From Ypsolopha sequella (lineage: Eukaryota > Arthropoda > Insecta > Lepidoptera > Ypsolophidae), in assembly GCA_934047225.1 (NCBI GenBank), contig OW203984.1, positions 5,775,201 through 5,839,200 on the forward strand: a DNA stretch of 64,000 nt, read 5' to 3'. Positions 1 through 12,587 of the stretch are shown here, one piece after another (within the stretch, counting starts at the first letter, position 1; each line of letters begins with the position of its first letter). The notes below the pieces were generated by a model, which did no database searches, was not told the origin of the DNA, and worked only from the letters and a program-made list of their open reading frames with translations. A program made the position numbers and the translations under genes.

Positions 1-206
1 AGTAGATGCTAGTGATTGTTGGCACTTGGTGGAATTTATAAAACATTGCACGTCATTTTAGACATGGTTGTAGTGTATATTATTTATTTGTTGGTTAGGA
101 TGTGTAAAAGGCCCTAGAAAATGCTTTACAGCGAAACCGGTCGGGTATAATAAAGTTATATGTAATATTAATATGTGGATAAGTACAAGTGTTTTTTTAA
201 AAACAA

Positions 207-563
207 CGAGTAGGTAATTTATTGCTTTTACGCCCGTGTATCATAGATACTACGTTTTTCAATGCATAGTGTGAGGAAATAAAACAAATATAATCAAAGA
301 AAACCATTTAATTATGAAAGCTGAAAGTTACATTGTTACAATTTTGCAAGTTAATGATTGGCTCAAAAGGACTGTATCCAGAGCCGTTAAACAGTGGAAA
401 AAAAAGTATAACATTTATGGTACACAAGAAAGGTTGCAGGTTAGCCAACTTTTCGTAAATAAATAAAAAAAAATTATAGTAATAAAGCCCTAGGGCAAAA
501 TAATCAACTATCTGTTCGGTCTTGATGCATAAATAGTGGGCCTTTAAGAGCACTTGCATTGAA
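207..563 (+). repeat. Dispersed repeat family R1, copy 1
   Basis: This segment is closely similar to 59028-59416 (same strand) and 46378-46762 (opposite strand). Shared landmarks include ACGCCCGTGTATCATA, a CAATGCATAGTGTGAGGAAAT block, AGAGCCGTTAAACAGTGG and GCCCTAGGGCAAAATAAT. No coding capacity or terminal structure was recognised. The ends are approximate. Confidence 0.7.
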
Positions 564-863
564 AAAAATATTATTTACATACTAGAATAATTATTGAAAA
601 TCTGCTTCAGTAAATGCGTAGACATAGCAATGAACTATTTTTAAATAGTATAGTTTTTATAGACAACGTCTTTGATGAGCTAAAATTTTAACTTATGCCA
701 AAAGTGGCCGTTTTCAGCGTATAACGTACTTGAAAAAAAAGTAATTCTTAGTTCACGTAATACATTACAATATAAGTATCTACGGAATATAACAAAAGTG
801 TTAATGTATTAATAATTGTATGTTAAAACGTTTGAAAATAAATTTCTTATACTACATATATTT

Positions 864-1070
864 TAAATATTATTAGGGTGCATTATAAACTAGATCTTTT
901 CTATCGGCAACAAATCTAAAGACATGAATTTGAAAAAAATCCCCGGGCCAGGATTGATAACAAGAGGTCGCAGGTTCGTATCCTGGCCCGGGGAATTTTT
1001 TCAAATTCTTGTCTTTGGATTTGTTGCTGATTGATCTTTTCTAGTTTGTAATGCACTCTAATAATATTTA
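864..1070. mobile_element. Near-perfect 207-bp palindrome (MITE-like) with tRNA-T-arm-like loop
   Basis: The left arm starts TAAATATTATTAGGGTGC and the right arm reads back as TAAATATTATTAGAGTGC. The pairing continues through the CCCCGGGCCAGGAT stem, leaving a loop of about 25 bases. The loop and inner stem contain AGAGGTCGCAGGTTCGTATCC, close to a tRNA variable loop plus B box (GGTTCGANTCC). It may be a foldback MITE or a head-to-head tRNA-derived element. Confidence 0.7.
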
Positions 1071-2069
1071 GAGTATTCATAGCGATGGATTTCGCAAAAT
1101 AAACATAATCTACATATATTTTATTAAATTCTTAGCGAAGAGAAGTCATTCAGTATTGTTTTACCCCATTGCAGTATCGTATTACACAATAGCCATTCAT
1201 CACAAAAAGAGGCTATAAATCTCAAATTAGGGACATTGTAAAGTTTTACTGACTCCCACCACACCGAGAGTTCATATTACTCTTTTGTAAAATAAATAAA
1301 ATAGAAACAAAAAAAGATAACTTTTTGTTAAATTCTACGAAACGTTTACGGCCCGTGGCATTGAGTCATTAAACTGAAAGGCTATTGTTGAACAATAGGC
1401 TAAAATTAGTTTCTGTTGATTAAACGAAAGATTAAATAAACTCAGTGGTAGGTACTTTTGACTTGTGAAATCATGATACTTGCTAAAATGCAGTCTCAAA
1501 TTTACCATAAAAAACAACAGACATATCGTCACGATATGATTCCCCATTCCCCGAGGGGGTCACAGGTGTTCCCAAGTGTGAACAGTGAAATGAAAGTCAC
1601 AGTCCACACTTGCTACACCCGCTTTTAACAGTATGTGAACAATCCCAAAACCCTCAAAAGAGATTAAATAAAATAGCTTTTCCAGAACGGGTATAACGTG
1701 TATTGTCTTTGAAATGATACATAAAAACTTCCATATCGCGATGCAATCTATCTGTAACGCCATCTAGTGTTTACTTTTACAGATAGGTACTACACTTAAC
1801 AGTATGTTTGCATTAAATAAAGAGTTAGTAAATAGGTATGTTGGCAAATGTGAAAGTTTCCAAATATACTGTCATTATTATAAGTTTTAATGATTTCACG
1901 CTATCTACCATTTTAACTGGGGTTTCATTGTGTTGAAATTATTGCTGTTGATCTGTCATGTATGTTTAGGTCTATATTTGTATATATTATATGTACATAT
2001 TGTACGACGTTATCTAGGTTAAACTTTTAATGTCAGACTACTCGTATTCAACTACAATTCGCATAGATT

Positions 2070-2265
2070 AAAATATGTTAAGGTGTGTTAATTCGAAAAC
2101 CATTTCGAGATTTAGGTTTAATAAGCCGTATTTTAGAACTTTTGTTCTGAAAAACCTTATGATGATGAATATTTTTACGAAAAAGCTTGCAACTTTCATT
2201 TGACCTTCGTGTGACGTCACTTGACTGAAGGCTGTATAGAAATGTGTCGCTTGCCATCAAGTTAA
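2070..2265 (-). repeat. Dispersed repeat family R2 (contains TGACGTCA), copy 1
   Basis: This is a minus-strand partial copy of the family best seen at 15420-15905 and 39515-39995. Shared blocks include GTGACGTCAC, AAAAATATTCATCATCAT and ATGGTTTTCGAATTAACA (read on the other strand here). It is non-coding. Confidence 0.7.
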
Positions 2266-2504
2266 AAAATATTACTGTCAGAGTCACAGAACAGAACATG
2301 AAGTCCATGTCTGGGCCACAGTATAAATATAACTGAACGCAGTAAGTGTTGCTGTCTTGTTACGAAATCCCAGATTGATCGGTTAATTTTATTTGTTATG
2401 AAGTAACGCATTATTAAAATAAATATAATTTTTGATGACAACAATTTCTGTGATGGATTAATATTGACAATCATACATGAGAGATACCAAATATAATTAT
2501 GTAT

Positions 2505-2655
2505 GTATGTATGTATGTATGAATTGTTGTGTGTTTGTCCGACCATAACTCGAGTATCGTTGATCGGAACGACATGAAATTTGAATTTTTAAGTTCGAGC
2601 CAAATCGGTCAAGATCGAATCGCGAGTTCATAGTTCGTGGCGAACGACTAGTTTA
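2505..2655 (+). repeat. Dispersed repeat family R3, copy 1
   Basis: A GTAT microsatellite is followed by GTCCGACCATAACTCGAGTA, TCGTTGATCGGAACG and a block ending ATCGCGAGTTCA. The same series occurs at 48155-48372 and 58072-58305 on the same strand. It is probably a SINE or LINE 3' tail. Confidence 0.7.
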
Positions 2656-4199
2656 TTTGCCTTTTAAAATTTAATAACCGAGATGGTAGGGCGTTAAATT
2701 TCAGCCAAATATACGTCACGTGATTAATAGGCACCTCTTGTGACTGACAAAGTACAGTTTAGGGTTTTTTTTGCAGACGTTGGTAACACTCAACATAGTT
2801 TCGTTGTTGTTGTTGTTTGATTTTTTATTGCCAGATGTAGCAATATAGTACTCTGTGGATGACAGATTTTTTTTTTACAAGCAAGGCAAAAGTCCGCATT
2901 TAGTATCAGGCCTAAAATGAGTCATGTGACGTAACATCCGGAAATTCTTTAAAAAATCATAAATAAATAATAATTAATTTAAATACCATAATATTGAAAA
3001 CTTTGATCAAAAAGCGCGTAAATTCTCTAAAAAAAAATTAAAAAAAATAACTTTTTTTAATTAAGCTACGCGAATTGTAGATACGTTAATGCGTCAAAAT
3101 TCTTGGAAGATGAATTTTGATGGGATCGATGCAAGAGTAGATATACACATGTACTAAGATACACTAGAAGACTTACATCAGCTCTTTTACCTAATTAAAT
3201 ATTAAAGATAACTTATTTGTTTTTTTTTATTCAGTTTACAGTATATATTTATATAAAAACACTTATTAAAATAATTATTTCCAGATATATTTCGACATTT
3301 ATAGTCGGCGTCAGTGGAATTAGATACAATTAATATACTATGTTAAAATGTCATAAAATGATTTATTTTTATATTTATTTATTTATATATATATACTTTT
3401 TTATTTTTTATTATTATAATTTATTTTTTTTGTTTTTTCTTTTGTCTCTCATTTGTCTGTCAATCATCCACTTCATTTTATGACTCTTTTTACCTAAGCA
3501 CGTCAAATCCCGCAAACTACAGTAAAATTGCGACATCGAAAAAAATTTTTTTTTAAAAACCTGTCACAAAAGCCCTTATTTACGACTTTACGGCCCTGTA
3601 AAAGGAGCAGGACTTTCTCAAAGAATTTCTCACGACGGGTGGCGCGGTTCAAACTATGCACTGTTCATTGTGCCTGCGCATGTAAAGAAAGCCGGAACGA
3701 ATCGTAAATAGGCTCAAAGCGGGTGACGCCCAACGAATCACGCCGAAACAATCGATGAGCCAAGACATCCCAGCGGTCCGGTATTGTGCAACTCATCACA
3801 AAGGAGGCCAGAGAAACCCAGTAATGTTATGCGACTTTCGAGAGAAAACGGAACCCGGCTTGACTCTTTATCTTGCATGTTACAGTCGTAAATCAGCTGC
3901 GTAAAGGCTCGCACGTAATTATACAGACGAGTGACATTCGCCTTCTTTATTGTCTGTCAGCTGTGTGCTGATACAAAGCGTAATGACAGCCCGGTTTATA
4001 TTTACGACACATCCTAGAGAAGTTAACTTCTGAATACAGTGATACCCCGCTTTACGCGAGGGTTGCGTTCCGGACAAAATCGCTTTTTAGACTGTACCTG
4101 AGCCTAGAGCGTGACCAACTCCAGACTATCTAGGATTCGTTTGAAGAAATTCGGACTCTCCTTGTATTGATAAAAATATATTTGGTTTATTAATGTTTT

Positions 4200-4475
4200 C
4201 TCTAGGGAAGCATGAATGAAAGTAGAGGGACGAAAGAAATTTATGGTGCGCAAGTCGAAGGTAGAGCTCTACCAGGCCGCCCTAGGAAGACGTATGCTGA
4301 CCAATTTGGCGACATATTGAAGGGCAATGTCAAAAGTAACCGGAATAGAAGAACTTGTATGACTGAACTGATGGGTGTGGAAGAACCGAAAGAGGTGTGT
4401 CAGGATCGTATCAGATAGAAATCTGTAGGCTTTGTCTAGCCCTCTGGGAGACAGGCGTGAGTATATGTATGTTCC
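4200..4475 (+). mobile_element. 3' end of an RTE-like LINE (degenerate)
   Basis: A 68-codon open frame at 4212-4418 contains the GRPRKTYADQ and NRRTCMTELMGVEEPKEV motifs seen at the C terminus of insect non-LTR polyproteins. It is followed by the tail TCTGGGAGACAGGCGTGAG and a GTAT-type 3' end. The copy is 5'-truncated. Related pieces lie at 6595-7065 and 48040-48125. Assignment to the RTE clade rests on pattern recognition only. Confidence 0.6.
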
Positions 4476-6594
4476 CGACGTTTTCCCAAAACTATGAAAG
4501 GACCTATAATAGTTACAAAAGCGCGATTACCACCCAAGGTGCGTGAGCACCAGTATTGCCGAGTTCCGGCATTGTGCTGCCAATGGCAGATAAGAGCTGA
4601 GTAACGAGCCTAAGTCTTCAACAATGGCGTCTGCAAAGCCTCGCAATGGGAGTTTAAATGGAACGATAACTTAAAGCCACTTTTCTAGGCTTTATCCTCT
4701 TAAATCTTAGCCATAAATTCTATTATTCATACAAATTAAACCTTTCAAGAGCAGAAGTTCGAACAATACGTATGTAAATATTGACTCAGAACAGAAGGCG
4801 TCTGGTGCGTCATTTCAGCTTTCAATAGCAACTGATACTGCAAAATATGGCTGTGGTTACGGTAAACACGAGAACAACTTGTTTTTTCTTAATTCTGTTT
4901 GTATTTCAGTTATTTTAATGAGAGCGCGCAAATCCAGGGAATTCAATCCAGCAAATTATATAAACTCCTTGCACCTGCAGAAAGGCATTCGTTCTCTTGA
5001 AATGCTGGTACCATTTCACGGCGTCACATCTTACAACGTCAAGCTAGATACTTAGGTCATCGACGGTGGACGAAGAGAGTGGCCGTTTGAGTTTTGTCAT
5101 AAACGCAAAGCGATTTTTCAAGTCACAAAAAGGTTCTAAAGAAGCTTAAAAAAAAGCACTTATTAGCGAACTCTCGGTCAAATGTAAGACCAAACACGGG
5201 TATCTTGAAAAAATTACGTTTTAAAATCATACAGCTTTCGCATGCGAAGATTTATAAGGATTTTTCAGAAAAAAGTTCGAGAAGTGTATAGTAACAGAAC
5301 CGGCCATACACTTCGCTTTCGGTTCCATTACAGTGCGACTCTCTTCTAACAGCGTTTTTCCTAAAATCTTGTACATTTATTTAACTTTTTTTTTTACATT
5401 TTATACCTTGTTAATATTTAGATTAAGAATTTAACCCACAATAAACAAGAATCTCGCGACTTTTCAATTATGTTTTTTACCACCCGTCACAAAATTCATT
5501 AGACAAAGCTGACCAAGGCTCCCGCTTCAAGCTGCAAACTTGCACCTCCGGTCTGGTCTGCTCACAGCTGCTCAACTGGTTTGTCCACTTGCGCCGGATT
5601 GATTTAACATGAACGCACGATCTGCCTCCTTCGCCATGTCCCCACTTGATACTTCATTAAAGTTTAGAACTTTAGAGGTAATAGCCTTTTTACCCACGAC
5701 TTTGCCAGCGTGGTATTGTTTGTTTTTGTTATATCTGGGAATTTACTTCATCATCCGGGATAAAAATTAGCATTTACGTTGCCTAGGTCGTTAACTATCC
5801 TGATGCTGAGTCTAACTGCGATCGGTTGGCTAGTTGCAGAGTTATAGATGAGAAAGAAATCAATATTGGAATAAACGTATAGTACAAACGTCGCCATAAT
5901 TGTAAGTGTAGTTAGTAGAAATGTCAACCACCACCATCAATCATCCTATACAGTCGAGATGAATTAATTTCATTATTCGACGATGTTTTGCCGAAAATTA
6001 ATGCAACTTATTTTTGAATCAGCGTATAAATTGGTTCAGCGGTATTCTATGTAAGTCACATTAAAAGTTTAACCTGCTGAGTCGCCATAAAAAAATACCA
6101 ATTGAATAACAATGCAATGAGTTTAAGAAGTAATGCACTATTTATCGAAAATTCTCAACCACAATTTGTATTCACTTTTAGTATCACCATATCTGTAAGA
6201 CTGTAGCTCTAGATATACTTGAAACTTAAGTATTGTTGATTGTGATGACGATGCAATGGAACTAGAAGCTTAAAATAAATGAACTGTTGTCATCTGTTTG
6301 TTTAAATACAAGCTGGAAAATATCAATTAAGTAAACGTCGATCAAATTCATAAATAACACCCTATACATCAAGCGTTGCCTCAAAAAATATTATTAACAT
6401 CTTGATATCCTTGGCAATCTATACGTACCTACAAAATATGTGGACAGTACAGTCAACTGCACTTCAAGTGCCCTATTTGTAAACGAAATGTAGGAAGGAA
6501 ATACAGTTGAAACTTGAGATAATGTTCCTTTATACCTAATGTAAACAAATACTTTCATTATAAATGTCACCAATAGGTTTATAAAATGAGTTCC

Positions 6595-7065
6595 TTACGG
6601 AGTATGAAAGACATACGGAAATTTACGAGATCGTTGCGGCCTGAAAGATGTAGTGACCAAAATAAATACTTCGATGGTTTGGGCATATAGAGAGGATGAA
6701 TGAAAGTAGAGTGACGAAAGAAAATGGTGCAAGTGGAAGGTAAAACTTATGTATATTAGAGATCCATTGGCATCCATCCATCTTGGGATCCATCTCTCTT
6801 ATCTCTCTTATGGTTATTACCTAATTAGGTAATAAGTTATTGTGGAATCAGATATATTTTTGAGATAAATCTTTGTTGTGCATTACGTACAAGTTAGGAA
6901 GACAAGATTTGAGGAATAAATAAATTGGATAAAACAAAACTGCGAAGATAAACATATTAGGTAATGGTAATCAAAGTGTAAAATGATCACATTTACATCC
7001 TTGAAAATCTGTAGTCTCTACCTACCCCTCTGGGAGACAGGCGTGAGTATATGTATGTATGTATG
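6595..7065 (+). mobile_element. Second fragment of the same LINE tail family
   Basis: The sequence around 6630-6735 decodes in pieces to CGLKDVV and a frame-broken ERMNESR-like stretch, the part just upstream of that preserved at 4212. The terminal TCTGGGAGACAGGCGTGAG plus GTAT repeat is present at 7028-7065. The copy is interrupted and non-functional. Confidence 0.5.
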
Positions 7066-7586
7066 AAAACATTGAAGAAAGAAGAGATCTATGACCAATA
7101 AAGGCACATAATATACTGTAAGGAACAAACACTTTTAAAGATCAATGCAATGGTCAATTGACTACATCCACTGTAAACATAACTTTTCAGCACAAATCAC
7201 ATTTTTTTGCTACAGGTAGCATTATACGGTGTGAGATTTTTTTTTTTACCAAAAATATCAGTTTTGTAGCCTAAACTGAGTGTTTGTGTATTGCAACTAT
7301 ATATAAATAATAATAAATATGTCTGTATCAATATACTAGCTCTACAAAACTTTCAGCTACCCAAGTAAGTATGGTAATTTGGTCGGTGTAGCTCCCTCCA
7401 ATTGAGTTTTGTTCATTGCCAAATCCTTCAGTTCTTGGTATGACATGCATGACTGTAGCCTTTTTGTTAAGAAAAGAAAATGTAAAAGAAAAGGCTAGAG
7501 TATGGTAATAACAAGCCTGTATAAAAAAAACACCAAGTAAATTCAGAAATGTTTTTACTAGTGGTATGGTGCACAAACTTAATATT

Positions 7587-7751
7587 AAAGCCGATTTTGA
7601 AGGCTTTAATTTTAGTTTTAGTTATGTCAAAACTAAATTTTCTTTATTGCAAAATAGCCCTTAAATGTAAGGAACATGAGTGAAATTACATTGGAATAAT
7701 TTAAATTTTGACAGCACTAAAACTAAAATTAAAGCCTTCAAAATCGGCTAC
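7587..7751. mobile_element. MITE family M1 (GCCGATTCTG), copy 1
   Basis: This is an inverted-repeat element. The left arm AAAGCCGATTTTGAAGGC continues into a TTTTAGTTTTAG block and a GTCAAAACTAAATTT block; the right arm is its reverse complement ending in AAATCGGCT. The central spacer is about 70 bp. Other copies: 19186-19350, 19963-20122, 42727-42888, 61160-61640 (three units) and a half copy at 28102-28144. Confidence 0.85.
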
Positions 7752-8758
7752 AATATTAGCTTGCAAATTATAAATAAAATTATTTCAGCAACCAAACTTT
7801 ATAAAATCTAACATTGATTCGTTGGATTTATGACAAAATCTCAAGAAATTATTATACCACCCAAAATACAACTTTTAGCTAAGAAGACGGCAATTTTTTT
7901 TAGGATTATACATACAGTCAACTTACAATTTGTAAGCTATTTTGTTATATCATTAGAAATATGTTTTTTCATATAAGCATTACACTATTGTATACGTATA
8001 AATTGTTCTAAGCTACACATTGTATTTCAGACATTGTAATCATTTCTTTAGATTTGGTTAAAAATCTGAGGAATCGACCCATATAAACAGACATCATGAC
8101 CCATATAAACAGACAGCAACACAGTATCACATGCACGCTCGATAAAAGTCTCAAAGACAATAGAATCATATACCAATTTTGTTGCAGAACAAAACTGAAC
8201 ACAGTTTTGGCAATACTCTGAAGATTTTTAAACATACTATCGGTTAAAACTAATTTGCATAAAATTTTTGATGCACTTTGTTTATTTTTGGATTTTTAGT
8301 AAAAAATCACTACACTACCTTTGGTTACTAGAAAAAACATTTTTTAGGGGTCTGTTGTCGAGATGTAATTGAAATTTTGTGATTTATATAGTCCTAATCT
8401 GGCATACATCTAGGTAATGTTAATGGACTCAGCCTAAAATATTATAAAAACAATTTGTGTTTCTATTTGTATGGTTTGTAATTGCACTTGATGACTGTCC
8501 AATCTGTCCATTCACGTTTAGACTGCTACCTCTGAGTAGCTTCTAATTGGTACAAAGCAGCAGTAGACAAGGAAACGTTTTTATATCATGTTTTGACTAA
8601 AGTTATGTTGTAAATGGTAGTAAAGCAACTTTTATAAAATTGACCATGGCCAATGATGGAATATATAATAGGTCTTTCAACTTTTGCAGTAATTAAAAGT
8701 TCAAACTAACTTTTTAATCTGATTTAGAAGCAGGTAGGTATATTCTGGAAACACTTAC

Positions 8759-9570
8759 CTAACATAGATCACAGATGAGCCACTGACAATTCTTCTCCAA
8801 CCTAATGGTACTGTTATATTCTGGGAATCACTTTGTAATGTCCTTGAGCTAAGCTCTGGGGGTTCCGGTCCATTGTGGGGTACCGTCGGTGGCAACACAG
8901 CCAGCACCACACCATCCGCAGTCCGCACTAACTGTTGTGCGGTCCCACTATCCCCTTCACTCCTATTCACACCTACTTGTTGATTCAGAATACTGATACC
9001 CTGGTTCACAATTGACTGACGAGTTACACTCTGTTCTAAAAACTGATAATTTACAATGCTCTTGTCCACTGATAATTCTTTATCACTGCAGTTAATTTCA
9101 CTATGCACTCCGTCATTGAGCTGGTTCAGCCCGTGCTGTAGGAGAACCGTTTGCATCGATGACACAGAACTCTCGGGGCCTACTGGGCACCTTTGATAAA
9201 GCTCTGGTTCCACGGGTATCCTGCCATGGAATGAGTGCGGCACAGCCGTGTAATCCACACTGGGTGGATTAGCGTCCTCTCGTTTCACATTTACATGGTC
9301 ATGCCGATCATTCACCTTGCTATCATCTTTTAAAGGCTCCTTACAGTATGACCTCGGGACCGGATAGAACTCCTGTCTTTGTGTGTTCTCTCCGTAAACA
9401 CAGAGCTTGTCTATTTCTGGTTTGTAATACACAGTGTTCCTGATGTCAGAGTCAGGTGGCTTGTAGAGGGTGTTCCGATGGAGATGGTCGTGGAGGTAGG
9501 GCGGTGCGGAGTCCTGCGACTCCACATAGAGCAGGAGGCGCGGCGCCCCGGCCGCCGGCTTGCCTGACAT
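8759..9570 (-). CDS. First coding exon of an MBD-domain protein (MBD5/6, sba-like); partial
   Basis: The exon holds 270 codons plus two bases, from an ATG at 9570-9568 to a strong donor (AG|GTAAGT on the minus strand) at 8759/8758. The first 250 residues are low-complexity and polar (Ser, Pro, Gln, Asp) with no recognised domain. The last residues (252-270) read ITVPLGWRRIVSGSSVIYV, the first strands of a methyl-CpG-binding domain. The split codon AG|N can supply the Ser of the expected SPSG that follows. The VPxGWxR...VxYxSPSG pattern fits MBD5/6, whose fly member sba belongs to the PR-DUB deubiquitinase context; BAZ2/Toutatis-type TAM domains are the main alternative. Known MBD5/6 proteins of mammals have the MBD near the N terminus, so the long leader is notable. 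The next exon is not found in 1-8758, so the intron is long or the exon lies outside the window. The start is the only in-frame ATG before a GC-rich 5' region. Gene existence is fairly certain, the family less so. Confidence 0.6.
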
Positions 9571-9870
9571 CGCGGGATCGCATCACACGCCGCATGCCAG
9601 CCGCTCACTAGCTGAGCGACCCACCACCAGGCCTCGAGCAACAAAGAGCATCGCTCAACCAAACCTCGGCCGCTCCACCGACCCGGCCCCGCTCAACCAT
9701 TCTTGAGACCGCACTGCACCCGGGCTCAGATCTCATCGGTCGTAACCCTTAATGATTTTATGACGGTGCAACCGAGGGACTAATATTTTTATGGTGGAGC
9801 CCCTTTAGGCCCCATCGTAAATCGTGAACCACTGTTTGGACAAAAAAAATAACGGAAGCACCTCGCTTTT
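9571..9870 (-). promoter_or_regulatory. GC-rich 5' UTR and promoter region of the MBD-type gene
   Basis: The 150-200 bases upstream of the minus-strand ATG are markedly richer in G, C and CpG than the AT-rich surroundings, as expected for a housekeeping 5' end. No TATA box or clear initiator was picked out, and an upstream non-coding exon cannot be excluded. Confidence 0.4.
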
Positions 9871-10526
9871 TTTATGATCACACTCGTTTATGATGTTTCG
9901 ACACAACACTATAAAATACTGAGAGAATCTGTCCGTCTTGTAAAAAGGTCACCGAATAAAAAGCATCCGCATCATCACCGTCGACTAAACTACCTTAATC
10001 AACAACTTTGTTTTGATCAAAATCACAATAATCACTTCACTTCGTACTTGTATCCATGATTTGTGCACTTTTATTGTAACCTAAATTAAGAAAAATGTCT
10101 TTCACTTGATCAAAAGAAAGAATCTCAAGCTTACGAAATGAAACACTGCGAATAACGAATGAAAGAGAGCTCGAGCTCTATTACGACGGATGGATGTCTA
10201 CATCTTTCTTGCATTGAAAATTAACTAATGGAGTAAAAGAGACGAAATATGTGATGTGTGCTGCCATCTGACGAAGGATATTGTAGGAGAAACTGACAAA
10301 ACAGGAACCTCTTTATCGATGCGAGTTCCAGCATCAGCGACATCTTTTGAGCGTATAAACTATAAATTTTATATAGTATAAATGAGGAAACTGGCAACAC
10401 TGCTAAAGGGCTAGTTCCGATTTGAGGTGCAGTATCAAAGCGGTATATCCATAGAGAAGATTGTTTTCCTCTATGGGTATATCCAAAGCCTCTTTTGTTT
10501 GAGTTTACCTCTATGGGTAGAATGAA
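9871..10526. other. Intergenic, nothing recognised
   Basis: AT-rich DNA with a small duplicated motif CCTCTATGGGTA at about 10470 and 10507. Open frames here overlap on both strands and show no domain, so no gene is proposed. Confidence 0.4.
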
Positions 10527-11060
10527 GCCGGCGCCAGACATGTGTCCACTTAATTGCACACTTCTTCGACGACTTTGTACACACATTTGGCGCACCTGCC
10601 ACACATGCTTCGCAAACTCTTTTCTCCACAGTATGCTGGTAGACAACAAAGGAGATGGACGACGATTTCGTGGACGCAGTGTGCCTATATTATTTATGTG
10701 CATGTAATTATTTTTTACATGTGCTACAAAATATATCGAAAATATATTTACATGGTTCCCCTTGCAGCAACTCAATAAATTCTAGGACGCATTCGTTACT
10801 CCAGTCCATTTTGAACGATCAAGCTCGTAGTGTCTCACACAACCGTTCCGTACAACAGCGCTCGCGCAACTGGTCTTTGCAAATAGTGTGGCAGGCTACG
10901 CACTTATTTGAACACATTCCTATGATGTGCGCTAAAAAACCGATACCGCTTGGCAAAGTGCAAAGCTGTGTACAAACTTTGGAACACATAGACAAAGTCT
11001 CGTGCCACACAGTGTGTCCACTCGAGTGTTCAAATAAGTGGACACATGTCTGGCGCCGGC
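10527..11060. mobile_element. 534-bp inverted-repeat element (MITE)
   Basis: The termini match as inverted repeats of about 33 bases: GCCGGCGCCAGACATGTGTC at the left end, and the right end reads GACACATGTCTGGCGCCGGC. The interior repeats a TTATTTGAACACATT-type motif and several CCACAC / GTGTGG pairs. Overlapping open frames on both strands are by-products of this symmetry. No clear target duplication was found. Confidence 0.7.
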
Positions 11061-11984
11061 ATAAGGAATATATTCTGAGATCCAAAGTCTATATCGTCAC
11101 CTTAAAGGGAAAATTAAATAACCAACAAAAAAAAAGTTCCGAGATAATCGCAATTTTGTGTTTTTATTTCGGTAGAAAATTCATATCTCCGTTATTAAGA
11201 AAGCTAAAATTCACATTTTTTATATGTTGTGGGCTTTAGTAATTCTTAAGTTGTACATGTTATAATATTAGAAAATTGTTTCCTATATCCATGATTTACC
11301 GTTTATTCATTTTTGTCAAAATACTTTTCCAAAATAATGCCCAGTTATTTAGTTTTACATGTTTGTTAATCAATTTTACCGTTCAATAAAGTAACATTTG
11401 TGACTTTTTTGCATGATTTATGTAGCCTTATTTATGTTTGCCATTTTATAGTTTGCCATTTTTCATGGTTGTTGAATTTGCCAATGGACCTTTTCTGGTA
11501 CTGAGAATAACTTTAGAATTAACTTCAAAGCTAATATTTTAATAAGAGCTGGTCTTAAATTGAAATCTATCACAAGGGAGCTAATTAATCTACATAAAGT
11601 CTTTTTACAGTATTATTTAAAGAAGTTTTAACGTTAATTAGACAAGAAAAATAAATTTATTTTAGAACCTGTTTCGCTATCCTGAGGGGCTACTCCGAAG
11701 TGACAAAATTCGATCGAATATCGTTCGGTCGTATATCCATCTCTATCACACTCTCTAGGCGTGCGTCAGAGATGGACGTATGCTTGGACGATAAACAATC
11801 AACCGAATCTTTTTGTGAGTACTGGGCCAGTACCCGGTTGGGATATACGATTAAATAAATAAATAATAACTGCAGAACCTTCGTGATATAATTGTATTAT
11901 AATTATGATTATAATTGTATAATTGTATTAATTATGGGCCTCGGACGTGGGTCAGTAGCAACCGTAAGCAGTAACACTCAAAGT
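11061..11984. other. Intergenic, unclassified
   Basis: AT-rich DNA. A partial inverted repeat of about 20 bases (CGTATATCCATCTCTATCAC against GTCAGAGATGGACGTATG) lies at 11730-11790 and hints at another degenerate element. Confidence 0.35.
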
Positions 11985-12587
11985 GTGTTAATTAATGTTA
12001 ATGTTAATTCTGCCCAGGGCATCGGACGTCTTCACATCATGCCAGCCTTTGACGGGGTTGCCTTGCACACGACGCTTCCACGCTTTCCGTGAAGCGTTCC
12101 ATGCGTAATATTTTGGCACTTCCGCATATGGCAAAGTTCTGGCAAACTCATCCGTATGGCACAGACGAAAAAATTCGGTGATTGTGGTAGTGGGCAGTTC
12201 ACTACTCAATCGCACAGGTGAGCCTCCGTGAAGTAAACGCGCTCGCCGTTGGGAAGGTGCACCGTGAGACGTGTCACTGTCGGGTGCCTCTAGTGAAGCG
12301 GCAAGCCCAATATGCGCCATGCCGCTTCGTTGGTGCTCACGTAATGACCAGCTGTAAATACCTGCATTTCGTCTCGTGGGTCAATATGAGCAGTGCTTGC
12401 TGCTGCACAATAAATATCGCCGGGTAAGTGCCTTTGTCTATGTACTTACAAATGTATTTAATTGCCTGAACCGCGTTATAGAACTCCACATCAATGTGAG
12501 CATTAAAAATAGTCGAAAGGAGCGGTGAGTACAGGACCACCCAGCTGTTGTCCACTACGACGTCTTGCGCGGTACCTCTCATATTCT
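11985..12587 (-). pseudogene. Helitron Rep/helicase fragment, downstream part
   Basis: On the minus strand the segment decodes, with frameshifts and stops, to Helitron-specific blocks in the expected order: VDNSWVVLYSPLLSTIFNAH, IKYICKYIDKG, then STNEAAWRILGLPLH and VHLPNGERVYFTEAH in a shifted frame, then LPYAEVPKYYAWN and KTSDALGR. These are conserved downstream of the HUH replication initiator. The copy is dead. Its upstream half continues at 14159-14430, across an inserted LINE. Confidence 0.8.

Larger units (their letters stand above)
1..8758. other. Gene-free region, repeats only; possibly first intron of the MBD gene
   Basis: No convincing host exon was seen on either strand. Identifiable content is listed separately: a repeat copy at 207-563, a palindrome at 864-1070, repeats at 2070-2265 and 2505-2655, LINE tails at 4200-4475 and 6595-7065, and a MITE at 7587-7751. 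In the remaining stretches (571-863, 1071-2069, 2656-4199, 4476-6594, 7066-7586, 7752-8758) I see only AT-rich unclassified DNA. Sequence near 7400-7470 resembles one at 27690-27750, indicating another dispersed repeat. Confidence 0.5.

Noticed and set aside
10221..11239. Overlapping open frames of up to 194 codons on both strands
   Set aside because: They lie in and around the inverted-repeat element at 10527-11060, share its symmetry, and show no protein domain.
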